Of a stretch of 64,000 nt of DNA, positions 12,988-21,803 are shown piece by piece. The number at the start of each line of letters is the position of its first letter. The first letter of the stretch is position 1. The DNA is from BOG-908 sp965198855 (GTDB lineage: Bacteria > Pseudomonadota > Alphaproteobacteria > Acetobacterales > Acetobacteraceae), in assembly GCA_965198855.1 (NCBI GenBank), contig CBDAPZ010000001.1, positions 3,038,001 through 3,102,000 on the forward strand, given 5' to 3'. Below the pieces are notes generated by a model, which worked only from the letters and a program-made list of their open reading frames with translations, was not told the origin of the DNA and searched no databases. The position numbers were made by a program, and so were the translations under genes.

Positions 12988-15779
12988 CAACCCTCCAAGA
13001 CAGCCACCGGCAAGGTGTCCATTATCGCTTCCAGCCGCAGACGGCCCGCGGAGGTTGAAATAACTGGTGCGGACGACGGAGGCCCATGCGGATCAGCTTT
13101 CAACACGTCAGACAATTGTCGGCCTTGGAGGGAACGCGGCACATACATGAATGTTCCCTTCCAGAAGGTTGCAGGCAAGCATGGACCGTCGGGTAATACA
13201 GCCCCGGCAGACAACCTTGACGCGATTGTGATTACGATCTGTTCATCAAGCTGACGGGAATAGGCAATGACATGCTCACTTGCGGGACCTTCTACCCTCA
13301 GCTTCTGGTAGGCTCCGCTGGCGAAAAGCGCCGACCGGCGGGCTCTCAGCTCCAGGAGACTGTGCAGTATGGCCTGCTTCACACGGCCATCCCGCCAGTC
13401 CTTCATCAGCGAGTCAGGGAGGTGGGCACGATCAAGGGAGGCGTGGCGGGCTTGGTAGTCGACCGGGCGGCGGTTATCCGGATCCACCATCGAGAAGTCC
13501 CAGAAATCCGTCCCCTGGTAAAGATCGGGGATGCCTGGGCTGGTGAGGCGCAGCACCATCTGCGAGAGGCCGTTCAGCGCGCCGTGGCTGGCAATGCGCT
13601 GCACGAAAGAGTGGATCTCCTGGACGACATGGGCCGGTCGCGCCGGATCTAGCACGGCGGCGAGGAAATCCTGAGCGGCCTGCTCATAGGCTTCGTCCGG
13701 TGCGGCCCAGCCCGAATGGCGCTTGGCCTCGCGCAATGCTTTTTGCTGCCAGGCCGCGACACGCTCGCGGAACGCGGAAAGGCCCGCCTCGTCATCTGGC
13801 GCAAGATCAAGCGGCCAGGCGCCCAGAAGCGTCTCGTAGAGCATGACCTCGTCGGCGGCATCCGGCGCGGGGCCGTTGAGATCACGCTTGAGCGGAGCGT
13901 TCAGGCGCATCCAGCGGGACAAGGCGGTTTCCCACTCGCCGGGGATTTCGCTCAGCACGGCAAGGCGAGCGCGATTATCTTCGCCGCGCTTGTGGTCGTG
14001 GGTGGCCGTGGCCAGAAGTGCACGGGGAAATTTCGCCCGCGCACGGCTGCTGGCGTGCCAAGCGACCGGGGTGGCTGCGAACTGGGCGGGCTCGGTGCCC
14101 ACCTCGTTGCGGCTGAGCAGGCGGCCGTAGCGATAGAACGACGTGTCTTCAACCGATTTTGCGGCGGTGGGGGAGGAGAGCTGCTGGAACCGGATCATCG
14201 CACGCAAGCGTTCCTGCCGGCGGCTTCCTGCGGGCACACTGCGCAGATCGTCGCCTGACAGCCAGGTGGCGACCTGCTCGAGAAGGCCGCGATCAGTGGC
14301 ACGCACGGTGCGGCGGGCGCCGGCCAACGCCCAGTCCATTGCCTGCCGGTCGGTGTCGCTCATGCCGCCCGGCCCAGCATAGATACGGTAGACGCGAAAA
14401 TGGGCCAGCAAGTCGGTGAGCGTGCGGCGTATGGCGGTGAGGGTATAGTCGCGCGTGACGAGATCGCGGCGGGCGATGCGGTGGAGGGCGACAGCGGTGG
14501 CGTAGAGCTCGCTGGACAGGCTTGAATGCAGGATAAGACGGCGGGCCGGTATGGATTCTTCTTCGAAGATGCCGGGGCGGCCGGTGGCCTCGGTCCAAAT
14601 GCGGGTGATTTCTGCCTCGCCCTGCGGATCGTGCAGGATGGCCGCGGCGTCATTCATGAAGTCGTAGCCGGTGGTGCCGTCGGTGAGCCAGTCGGCGGCG
14701 AGGCGTTCGTGGCTGGCGAGAATTTTTTCCACCCAGATGATCGGGGGCTCGTCGCCCAGATGCGGCGGTCGGTCCTTGGCTATCGTCTCCAAGCGGCGAC
14801 GAAGTTTTCGGCAATAGCCACGCGGATCCGCGAGACCATCGACATGGTCGACGCGCAGGCCATCGATCAGGCCTTCCGCGTAGAGCCGAAACAGAGTGGC
14901 ATGGGTGGCTTCGAACACGTCGGCCAATTCCACGCGGATGCCGGCCAGCGCATTGACGTCGAAAAAGCGGCGCCAATTGATTTCGTCAGAGGCGGCGCGC
15001 CACCAGGCTAGCCGAAAATTTTGCCGGTCGAGCAGACGATGGAGGCGGTCGCGGCCGAGTTCGGTCGAGGCGTCGTAACCGGCGAGGGCTTCGGCGATGG
15101 CTTCGGCGTATTCGGGGCGGCGCAGTTCGGCGCGGGCGAGGGATGCCGCCTCGCGCATGGCATCGCGTTCCGGCGGCAGGTCGGAAAAGGCGCGGGCGGG
15201 ATTTTCCAGCGGGCCACCCTCGGTGAGGAGTATGGCGGTGTAATCGCGTGGGTTGATGGGAAAGATGTTGTCGAAATAGGTGACGTTGATGCGACCGTGG
15301 CGGGGATCGAAGGCAAGTTTGAGTTCGTTGCGGGCCAGGACAGCCCCATAGGAGTCGCCGAGGAAAGGGGCGAGCATGCGGCCGCGCAAGGTGGCGTCTG
15401 GCGGATCCCAGTCTATGTCGAAGAACTCGGCGTAGGGGCTGGCGCGGCCCCATTCGAGAACATCCTGCCACCAGGCGTTTTCTGCGCCGATGCCCATGTG
15501 GTTCGGCACGATATCGAGGATAAGGCCCATGCCATGCTCGCGCAGGATGGCGACGAGGCGCCGCAATGCCTCCTCCCCACCGATTTCCGGATTGATGACG
15601 CTGTGGTCGACGATGTCGTAGCCGTGCGTCGATCCGGGCTGTGCCTTGAAGATCGGCGAAGCATAGAGATGGCTGATCCCCAGCTTATGCAGATACGGTA
15701 TCTGCGCCGCGCCATCATCAAGGGTAAATTTCTTATGGAACTGCAAACGAGCCGTAGCAGTCAGCGGCTTAACGTTCAT
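12987..15779 (-). CDS. treY: Maltooligosyl trehalose synthase (GH13)
   Basis: 930 residues, normal for TreY. The enzyme isomerises the reducing-end alpha-1,4 bond of maltodextrins to an alpha,alpha-1,1 bond, producing maltooligosyl trehalose. The barrel starts with GISHLYASPI and GSTHGYDIVDH; GH13 region I is LDIVPNHM, region II IDGLRVDHVDGL with the nucleophile Asp, and region III IWVEKIL with the acid Glu. The C-terminal LTSPGIPDLYQGTDFWDFSM block is diagnostic. It follows malQ by 57 bp and overlaps otsA. It works with TreZ, encoded two genes upstream. Confidence 0.95.
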   Translation of the reverse strand: MNVKPLTATARLQFHKKFTLDDGAAQIPYLHKLGISHLYASPIFKAQPGSTHGYDIVDHSVINPEIGGEEALRRLVAILREHGMGLILDIVPNHMGIGAENAWWQDVLEWGRASPYAEFFDIDWDPPDATLRGRMLAPFLGDSYGAVLARNELKLAFDPRHGRINVTYFDNIFPINPRDYTAILLTEGGPLENPARAFSDLPPERDAMREAASLARAELRRPEYAEAIAEALAGYDASTELGRDRLHRLLDRQNFRLAWWRAASDEINWRRFFDVNALAGIRVELADVFEATHATLFRLYAEGLIDGLRVDHVDGLADPRGYCRKLRRRLETIAKDRPPHLGDEPPIIWVEKILASHERLAADWLTDGTTGYDFMNDAAAILHDPQGEAEITRIWTEATGRPGIFEEESIPARRLILHSSLSSELYATAVALHRIARRDLVTRDYTLTAIRRTLTDLLAHFRVYRIYAGPGGMSDTDRQAMDWALAGARRTVRATDRGLLEQVATWLSGDDLRSVPAGSRRQERLRAMIRFQQLSSPTAAKSVEDTSFYRYGRLLSRNEVGTEPAQFAATPVAWHASSRARAKFPRALLATATHDHKRGEDNRARLAVLSEIPGEWETALSRWMRLNAPLKRDLNGPAPDAADEVMLYETLLGAWPLDLAPDDEAGLSAFRERVAAWQQKALREAKRHSGWAAPDEAYEQAAQDFLAAVLDPARPAHVVQEIHSFVQRIASHGALNGLSQMVLRLTSPGIPDLYQGTDFWDFSMVDPDNRRPVDYQARHASLDRAHLPDSLMKDWRDGRVKQAILHSLLELRARRSALFASGAYQKLRVEGPASEHVIAYSRQLDEQIVITIASRLSAGAVLPDGPCLPATFWKGTFMYVPRSLQGRQLSDVLKADPHGPPSSAPVISTSAGRLRLEAIMDTLPVAVLEG

Positions 15780-15836
15780 CTGGACTCTTCAATAAATGCC
15801 GGGGGGTTTGGGGGGCAGGCACTGCTCCCCCGATCT

Positions 15837-17828
15837 TCAACTTACTCTGGCGTTATGAAGCGCCTTCAGCCGCACCTGGGTTGCATCGGCACCGAGACAA
15901 TCTGCTGCTTCCGCATCGAGCCGCCGGCGCCAATTCGGGTGTTCGTCGGTGGTGCCGGGAAGGTTCGGCTGCTCGGGGAGTGCCAGCGCGTCTTCGATCG
16001 GCAGCATGACCAGCTCGCAGGCACTTTTGCCGATATGAATGATCGCAGCATCCGCAAACACGGCCGGATCGTTCGGTGTGTCGCCATGGCCAGCACCGCT
16101 TTGCTGGATAGCTTGCCAGAGCAGGTGTTTTTCGCTCGTGCGCTCCGCCTGAGCCGCTGCCGGATCGGGCACATTGCCAAGCCTCTCGCGCCAGGCTAGA
16201 TCATTGCCTTGCCACCAGCCGGCAAGCGTAGCGAGATCATGCGTGCTGGACATGGCGGCGGCACGCTGCGTCCAATTGGCGGGTGGGATGAAGTTCTGCG
16301 ACTGGTCACGTTCGAACCAGAGCACGCGCATGCCGTCGATGCCGGAATCCCGCAAGCGATCCTGAAAGCCCTCAGGTACTGTACCGAGATCTTCCGCTAG
16401 CACGATCGCACGATGGATGTGGGATTCAAGCCTGATGAGGCGCATGAGATCCCGCTCGGGGAAATCCAGATACGCACCTTCGCTGCCCAACGCACCCTCC
16501 GGAATGACCCAGAGACGGTTGAGACCCATGGCGTGGTCGATACGCATGCCGCCGGCATGGGCAAGAGCGGTGTGCAGCATCTCTCGATAGGTGCTGAAGC
16601 CATAGGTGGTCAGGCCGCGCGGGGAAAATGCGGTCAGGCCCCAATTCTGACCGTGGCGCTGCAGCAGGTCGGGCGGTGCACCGACGGTAAGACCGAGTAA
16701 AGTTTCACCTTGTCGGCTCCAGCATTGACTGCCGCCCGAATCGGTGCCGACAGCGAGATCGCTGATGATGCCGACCCCCATGCCCGCCTCGCGGCAGGCG
16801 CGCTGGGCAGCGGCAAGTTCCTGGTCGGCGCGGAACTGTAGCCAAGTGTGGAAAGCAACTGTTTGCGCATGCTGGTGGGCGAAATCACGAACTTCGGCGC
16901 TAGAGGGATCCTGGAACGCGGCTGGCCAGTTGCGCCAATGCCAATGCGCCTGATCGCGGCCGAAGAAATGCGCGTGCAGTGTTTCGAAGATGGCATGGGA
17001 GCGAAGCCGCACGCCGTGGTCTGCGGTAAAGCGCGCCAACGCCTCGCTTTGCGAAGGGTCGGTTTGTGCCGCTTCAAAGACCTGCCGCAGTTGCGCCAGA
17101 CGAAAACGGGACGCTTCAGGCCAGTCGACAAGGTTTTCCGCCTCAAGCGCCGAATTGCCCGACGGGATGCTCGCATGCAGCACGTTGAGCGCGGTGCGGC
17201 TCGATGGCGCATAAGGACTGAAACGATTAAGATCGGCGCTGAATTGCGCATGTACGGGGGAGATCGCGATCGCCTGCGCGCCAAGGGCGGCCGCGGGCGC
17301 CGCCAAATCGGCCAAGGCACGAAAGTCGCCGACACCGCCGTCGTTCTTGCGGCGCAAGGCGTAAAGCTGCACGGCGAGGCCCCAGCTTTTCGGATCAGAG
17401 ACGGCCTGGGTGATAGTGAAAGCGCTACGCGGAGCGACGGCAATACAGGTTTGCACATCGCCGAGTGTGAGTTGGTGAAAGCCAAGTTCGAGAATTGGCG
17501 GGATTGTGCAGCCGCCAGCTGCGGGCTCCGCATAGCCATCGAATACGCGGCCATCCACGTGGGTCAGGCTGTAGCGTGCCGGTGCTGCCGGCAGATGCAC
17601 GCGCATGCCGAGATCCGCAGTGATCAAAGGCGGCAGCGTGTCCGGCAACATCGTAGCCCGATGCAGGCTATCGGCAACGGCCGCTTCATTTTCAGCAGGC
17701 AAATCGATCGCAGCCAGGACGGCACGCAGGCTTTCGCGCGAAACCTGGTGCATTTGGCCAAAGACGTCTTTCCAGGCGGGATTTACGCCTGCAGCAGCCG
17801 CCAGCCGAACTAGGGAGTCATCGCTCAT
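15837..17828 (-). CDS. malQ: 4-alpha-glucanotransferase (amylomaltase, GH77)
   Basis: 663 residues. MalQ moves alpha-1,4-glucan segments between maltodextrins, recycling short chains. GH77 marks are GMRIDHAMGLNRLW (nucleophile Asp), IVLAEDLGTVPEGF (acid/base Glu), LWFERDQ and SSTHDLATLAGWW (third Asp). The N-terminal ~150 residues form the helical/beta domain seen in longer bacterial MalQ proteins. Its ATG overlaps the treZ stop by 4 bp (ATGA), so it is translationally coupled. In this cluster it may supply suitable chain lengths for TreY and GlgB. Confidence 0.94.
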   Translation of the reverse strand: MSDDSLVRLAAAAGVNPAWKDVFGQMHQVSRESLRAVLAAIDLPAENEAAVADSLHRATMLPDTLPPLITADLGMRVHLPAAPARYSLTHVDGRVFDGYAEPAAGGCTIPPILELGFHQLTLGDVQTCIAVAPRSAFTITQAVSDPKSWGLAVQLYALRRKNDGGVGDFRALADLAAPAAALGAQAIAISPVHAQFSADLNRFSPYAPSSRTALNVLHASIPSGNSALEAENLVDWPEASRFRLAQLRQVFEAAQTDPSQSEALARFTADHGVRLRSHAIFETLHAHFFGRDQAHWHWRNWPAAFQDPSSAEVRDFAHQHAQTVAFHTWLQFRADQELAAAQRACREAGMGVGIISDLAVGTDSGGSQCWSRQGETLLGLTVGAPPDLLQRHGQNWGLTAFSPRGLTTYGFSTYREMLHTALAHAGGMRIDHAMGLNRLWVIPEGALGSEGAYLDFPERDLMRLIRLESHIHRAIVLAEDLGTVPEGFQDRLRDSGIDGMRVLWFERDQSQNFIPPANWTQRAAAMSSTHDLATLAGWWQGNDLAWRERLGNVPDPAAAQAERTSEKHLLWQAIQQSGAGHGDTPNDPAVFADAAIIHIGKSACELVMLPIEDALALPEQPNLPGTTDEHPNWRRRLDAEAADCLGADATQVRLKALHNARVS

Positions 17829-19585
17829 ACAGGGTCGGCCAAATAGCAGACAGCAGTGAGGGGTGGCAACAAGCCGCCTTCGAGGTGTCCGTTGCTGGTG
17901 AACAGGAGCGTTCCAGGCGGCACTTCGCAGGCGACTGGCGCATTCCCGAAATTGGCGGCGAACGTGAGCGTCTTTGCATCGCCCATGCGCCAGGCGCCAA
18001 TGACGGCAGTGGGCGTGAGTGCACGGGCCCCGAGGCTACGGCAGTTGGGAATGCCCTGAACGATATGGGCAAGGCGTATTCCCAAAAGCTTCTTGTACAT
18101 TGCATAGATCGCCGCATGTTCAGGGCTATTGGCCTCGTCCGGATCAGGGATCGAGTTCGTGAAGGTTGCCGGGTCGTTCGGGTCCGGGATTTTGGCCCGC
18201 AACGCCTCGTCCTTGAAGGCAGCGAAATGCTGGAATTCCTTGCGCCTGCCTTCACGGATCAGCTTGGCAAGGTCGTCGTTGTGGTCTGTGAAGAAAAGAA
18301 ATGGTGTGGAGGTGCCCCATTCCTCGCCGATGAACAGCATCGGGATTTTCGGTGAGAGCAGAAGCATTGTGGTAGCCACCGCAAGGGCGCGCGGTTCGGC
18401 AAGCGTAGTCAGGCGATCGCCCATGGCACGATTGCCGACCTGATCATGATTCTGCAGGCAAATCACGAAGGCAGTGGTGGGCAGATCGGCCGAATATGTC
18501 CCGCGCGGCGTGCCATGATGAGGCGATATCTCCCCCTGATAAACAAAGCCTTCCGCCATCGCGCGGGCCAGTTGCTGGGCCGGCGCTTCGGCGAAGCTCT
18601 CGTAATAACCTTCGGTCTCACCAGTGAGCAGAACATGGACGCAGTGATGCCAATCATCGGCCCATTGCGCGTCGAAGCGCTTGGAGGGCGGCCCGCGCAG
18701 CAAAGCGGCGTCATTTCCTTCATGCTCGAGCACGAGATGCACTTCGCGATCGGCTCGCGCGCGAATGGCTGCGGCAAGCACCGGCAAAAAGCTCTCGGGT
18801 GCGATGGCATGAACCGCATCGAAACGCAGGCCGTCAAAATGATACTCGTTCAGCCACATCATCGCGTTCTCGATGAAGTAGGATTTCACCTGCGGCTGCT
18901 TGAAGTCGATGGCGGCACCCCAAGGCGTGTGCACATCTGGGTCAAAAAATTCTTTCGCGTACGCGTGCAGATAAGCACCATCCGGACCGAAATGGTTGTA
19001 GACGACATCGAGGAAGATCATCAGGCCGGCTTCGTGGGCAGCGTCGACCAGGTCCTTGAGCTCGTCAGGCGTGCCGTACGCGCGGGCGGGCGCATAGGGG
19101 AGAACACCGTCATAGCCCCAGTTGTGACGCCCGGGGAAATCCGCGATCGGCATCAGCTCGATTGCAGTTACACCTAGTGCTGCGAGACCCTTCAGCCGCT
19201 GCTTTATGCCGGCAAAACCGCCACAAATACCTGCATGTAGCTCGTAGATCACTGCCTCATGCCACGGTCGGTTGCGCCAGGCTGTATGCTTCCACGCATA
19301 GAGATTGTTGTCGACAAGGACGCTGGCACCATGCACGTCGCCCGCTTGCGCGCGCGACGCAGGATCAGGGACGGCGAGACCGTCGGGCAACACAAACCGA
19401 TAAGTGTCACCGGAAACGGCGGAAGCCTCCAGGCAGAACCAACCATCTTCGTGCATCGCCATGGCGGCAGGCTCGCCATTTCCGATCTGCAACAAGACGG
19501 CGTGGACGGAAGGTGCCCAAAGCCGGAAAAGCACGCGGCCACCCTCGAGGAACTTTGGTCCGTGACAGATTTCCTCGAGCGGCAT
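17825..19585 (-). CDS. treZ: Malto-oligosyltrehalose trehalohydrolase (GH13)
   Basis: 586 residues. TreZ releases free trehalose from the maltooligosyl trehalose made by TreY. It has an N-terminal CBM48-like domain (FRLWAPSVHAVLLQI), then a GH13 barrel with MPIADFPGRHNWGYDGV, FLDVVYNHFGPDG (region I), FDGLRFDAVHAI (nucleophile Asp), LVLEHEGND (acid Glu) and CLQNHDQVGNRAMGDRL (region IV). These last two are diagnostic for TreZ. A gap of 31 bp separates it from glgB; it overlaps malQ by 4 bp. Confidence 0.95.
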   Translation of the reverse strand: MPLEEICHGPKFLEGGRVLFRLWAPSVHAVLLQIGNGEPAAMAMHEDGWFCLEASAVSGDTYRFVLPDGLAVPDPASRAQAGDVHGASVLVDNNLYAWKHTAWRNRPWHEAVIYELHAGICGGFAGIKQRLKGLAALGVTAIELMPIADFPGRHNWGYDGVLPYAPARAYGTPDELKDLVDAAHEAGLMIFLDVVYNHFGPDGAYLHAYAKEFFDPDVHTPWGAAIDFKQPQVKSYFIENAMMWLNEYHFDGLRFDAVHAIAPESFLPVLAAAIRARADREVHLVLEHEGNDAALLRGPPSKRFDAQWADDWHHCVHVLLTGETEGYYESFAEAPAQQLARAMAEGFVYQGEISPHHGTPRGTYSADLPTTAFVICLQNHDQVGNRAMGDRLTTLAEPRALAVATTMLLLSPKIPMLFIGEEWGTSTPFLFFTDHNDDLAKLIREGRRKEFQHFAAFKDEALRAKIPDPNDPATFTNSIPDPDEANSPEHAAIYAMYKKLLGIRLAHIVQGIPNCRSLGARALTPTAVIGAWRMGDAKTLTFAANFGNAPVACEVPPGTLLFTSNGHLEGGLLPPLTAVCYLADPV

Positions 19586-19616
19586 TCGATTATTGGCTCC
19601 GAAGGGATGCTAAGAA

Positions 19617-21803
19617 CTAGCCGGTAAATACCAGGATAAGCGTAGAGAGCGGTGGCAGAGTCAGTTCAAGAGATGCCGGCAGATCGTGAAATCCATGATG
19701 GTGTGCCTGCACACCCCCACCATTCCCGAGATTGGAACCACCATATGCACCGGCATCAGTATTGACCGCCTCGCGCCAAAGCCCTGCTTGAGGCACACCG
19801 ACGCGATAGCCGTAACGCGGCATGGGGGTGAAGTTGCAGACGACAAGCGCCGGTGGATCGCTCTCTCCACCATGGCGTAGATAGGCGTAGATACTTTGTT
19901 CGGCATCATCCATGACGACCCAGCGAAAACCTGCAGGCTCCACGTCTTTCATATGCAAGGCTGGAACGGCACGATACGTGGCGTTGAGATCGCAAAGAAG
20001 CGCTTGCATGCCTGTGTTCATCGGGTTGTCGAGCAGAAACCAATCCAGGCCGGCATCGTGGTTCCATTCGCGCCACTGCGCGAACTCACCACCCATAAAA
20101 ATCAGTTTCTTGCCCGGATGGGTCCACATGAAGCCGTAATAAGCTCGGAGATTGGCAAATTTCTGCCAGTCATCTCCTGGCATCTTGCGGATCATCGAGC
20201 CTTTTCCATAGACCACTTCGTCGTGACTCAGAGGCAGGACAAACTTTTCCGAGAAAGCATAGACCAGGCCAAAGGTGAGTTGGCCATGATGCCATTTGCG
20301 ATAGACAGGTTGCTCTTCCATGTAGCTCAGCGAATCATGCATCCAGCCCATGTTCCATTTGAAGTCGAAGCCCAGGCCACCTTCGGCGGCCGGGCGCGAG
20401 ACATTCGGGAAAGCCGTGGATTCCTCGGCAATCATCACCGCACCAGGCACGCGATCGATCATGGCAAGCGATAATTCTTGGAAGAAGCTGATTGCCTCGA
20501 GGTTTTCCCGGCCGCCATAGATGTTGGGGACCCATTCGCCATGCTTGCGGCTGTAGTCGCGATACAGCATCGATGCCACGGCATCCACCCGCAAGCCGTC
20601 GACATGATATTTCTCCAGCCAAAAGAGCGCACTGCCAATCAGGAACGCGCGCACCTCGTTGCGGCCGTGGTTATAAATGAAGGTATTCCAATCTTGGTGG
20701 AAGCCCTCGCGCGGATCTTCGTGCTCATAAAGAGCCGTGCCATCGAAACGGGCAAGCCCGTGCGCGTCAGTGGGGAAATGCGCCGGAACCCAGTCGAGCA
20801 GAATGCCGATGCCGGCCTGGTGCGCGCGATCGACAAAAACGGCAAAGCCCTCCGGCGGACCAAGTCGGGATGTCGGCGCGAACTGGCCCAGCGGCTGGTA
20901 ACCCCAAGAACCGCCAAAAGGATGTTCCATGATCGGCATCAGTTCGATATGGGTGAATCCCATATTCTGAATATAAGGTATCAAACGATCCGCTAGATCT
21001 TCCCAAGAGAAATCTGCGCGCTCGGCATGCGGCAGCCATGACATGGCATGCATTTCATACACGCTGATGGGTGCATCAGCACGCTGCAGTGCCGCACGCT
21101 TTGCCATCCAGGCATCATCGGTCCAGACATGGGTGAAGGGCTGTGGCACCACAGAACCGGTGCGTGGCGGCAACTCGGTCTGCTGCGCCACTGGATCGGC
21201 CTTGAGCGGTAGCACCTCGCCCCCAGGGCCCATGATCTCATATTTATAAACGGCGCCGGCGCCGACACGCGGGATAAAAAGCTCCCAGACGCCGGGCCCA
21301 TGACGCATACGCATCGGGTTGCGACGCCCGTCCCAGAAGTTGAAGTCGCCGACGACGGAAACGCGGCGAGCATTCGGCGCCCAGACGGCGAAACGCGTGC
21401 CTGATACGCCGTCTATCTCTGTCACATGCGCTCCGAGGATGGCGGAGAAATCCCTATGGCGTCCTTCGGCCAACAGATAAATATCCACATCGCCAAGCAA
21501 CGGCGGAAAGCTGTAGGGATCTTCTGTATCGAAAGAAACATCGCCGATGGCAATGTGAAAACGGTAGGCCGGAACGGCAGCAAATGTTGCCGCCCAGAAT
21601 CCGGCCTCGTGAACGCGCTTCAACTGGCCAATCGGCAAGCCGGTGTCGCGCGCGACGATCTCTACCGAATCGACGTTGGGAATGAAGGTGCGAACTGCGA
21701 TACCGCCATCGACGGCATGCGGACCGAGCAAAGCAAACGGGTCACCGTGGCGCGCTTGCACCACGGCTTCGATCGCGCCGGAATCGGGCAGATTATCAAA
21801 CAT
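19617..21803 (-). CDS. glgB: 1,4-alpha-glucan branching enzyme (GH13)
   Basis: 728 residues from the ATG at 21803, matching the usual ~730. The open frame extends further upstream, but that part lies inside treS and lacks GlgB similarity. GlgB cuts an alpha-1,4 chain and rejoins it as an alpha-1,6 branch. Domains: N1 repeat (HGDPFALLGPH), CBM48 (TRFAVWAPNARRVSVVGDFN), GH13 barrel with HIELMPIMEHPFGGSWGYQ, VDGLRVDAVASMLYRDYSR (nucleophile), MIAEESTAFP (acid) and LSHDEVVYGKGSM, then a C-terminal beta domain. The start overlaps the end of treS by 8 bp. In the GlgE pathway it branches the maltosyl polymer. Confidence 0.96.
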   Translation of the reverse strand: MFDNLPDSGAIEAVVQARHGDPFALLGPHAVDGGIAVRTFIPNVDSVEIVARDTGLPIGQLKRVHEAGFWAATFAAVPAYRFHIAIGDVSFDTEDPYSFPPLLGDVDIYLLAEGRHRDFSAILGAHVTEIDGVSGTRFAVWAPNARRVSVVGDFNFWDGRRNPMRMRHGPGVWELFIPRVGAGAVYKYEIMGPGGEVLPLKADPVAQQTELPPRTGSVVPQPFTHVWTDDAWMAKRAALQRADAPISVYEMHAMSWLPHAERADFSWEDLADRLIPYIQNMGFTHIELMPIMEHPFGGSWGYQPLGQFAPTSRLGPPEGFAVFVDRAHQAGIGILLDWVPAHFPTDAHGLARFDGTALYEHEDPREGFHQDWNTFIYNHGRNEVRAFLIGSALFWLEKYHVDGLRVDAVASMLYRDYSRKHGEWVPNIYGGRENLEAISFFQELSLAMIDRVPGAVMIAEESTAFPNVSRPAAEGGLGFDFKWNMGWMHDSLSYMEEQPVYRKWHHGQLTFGLVYAFSEKFVLPLSHDEVVYGKGSMIRKMPGDDWQKFANLRAYYGFMWTHPGKKLIFMGGEFAQWREWNHDAGLDWFLLDNPMNTGMQALLCDLNATYRAVPALHMKDVEPAGFRWVVMDDAEQSIYAYLRHGGESDPPALVVCNFTPMPRYGYRVGVPQAGLWREAVNTDAGAYGGSNLGNGGGVQAHHHGFHDLPASLELTLPPLSTLILVFTG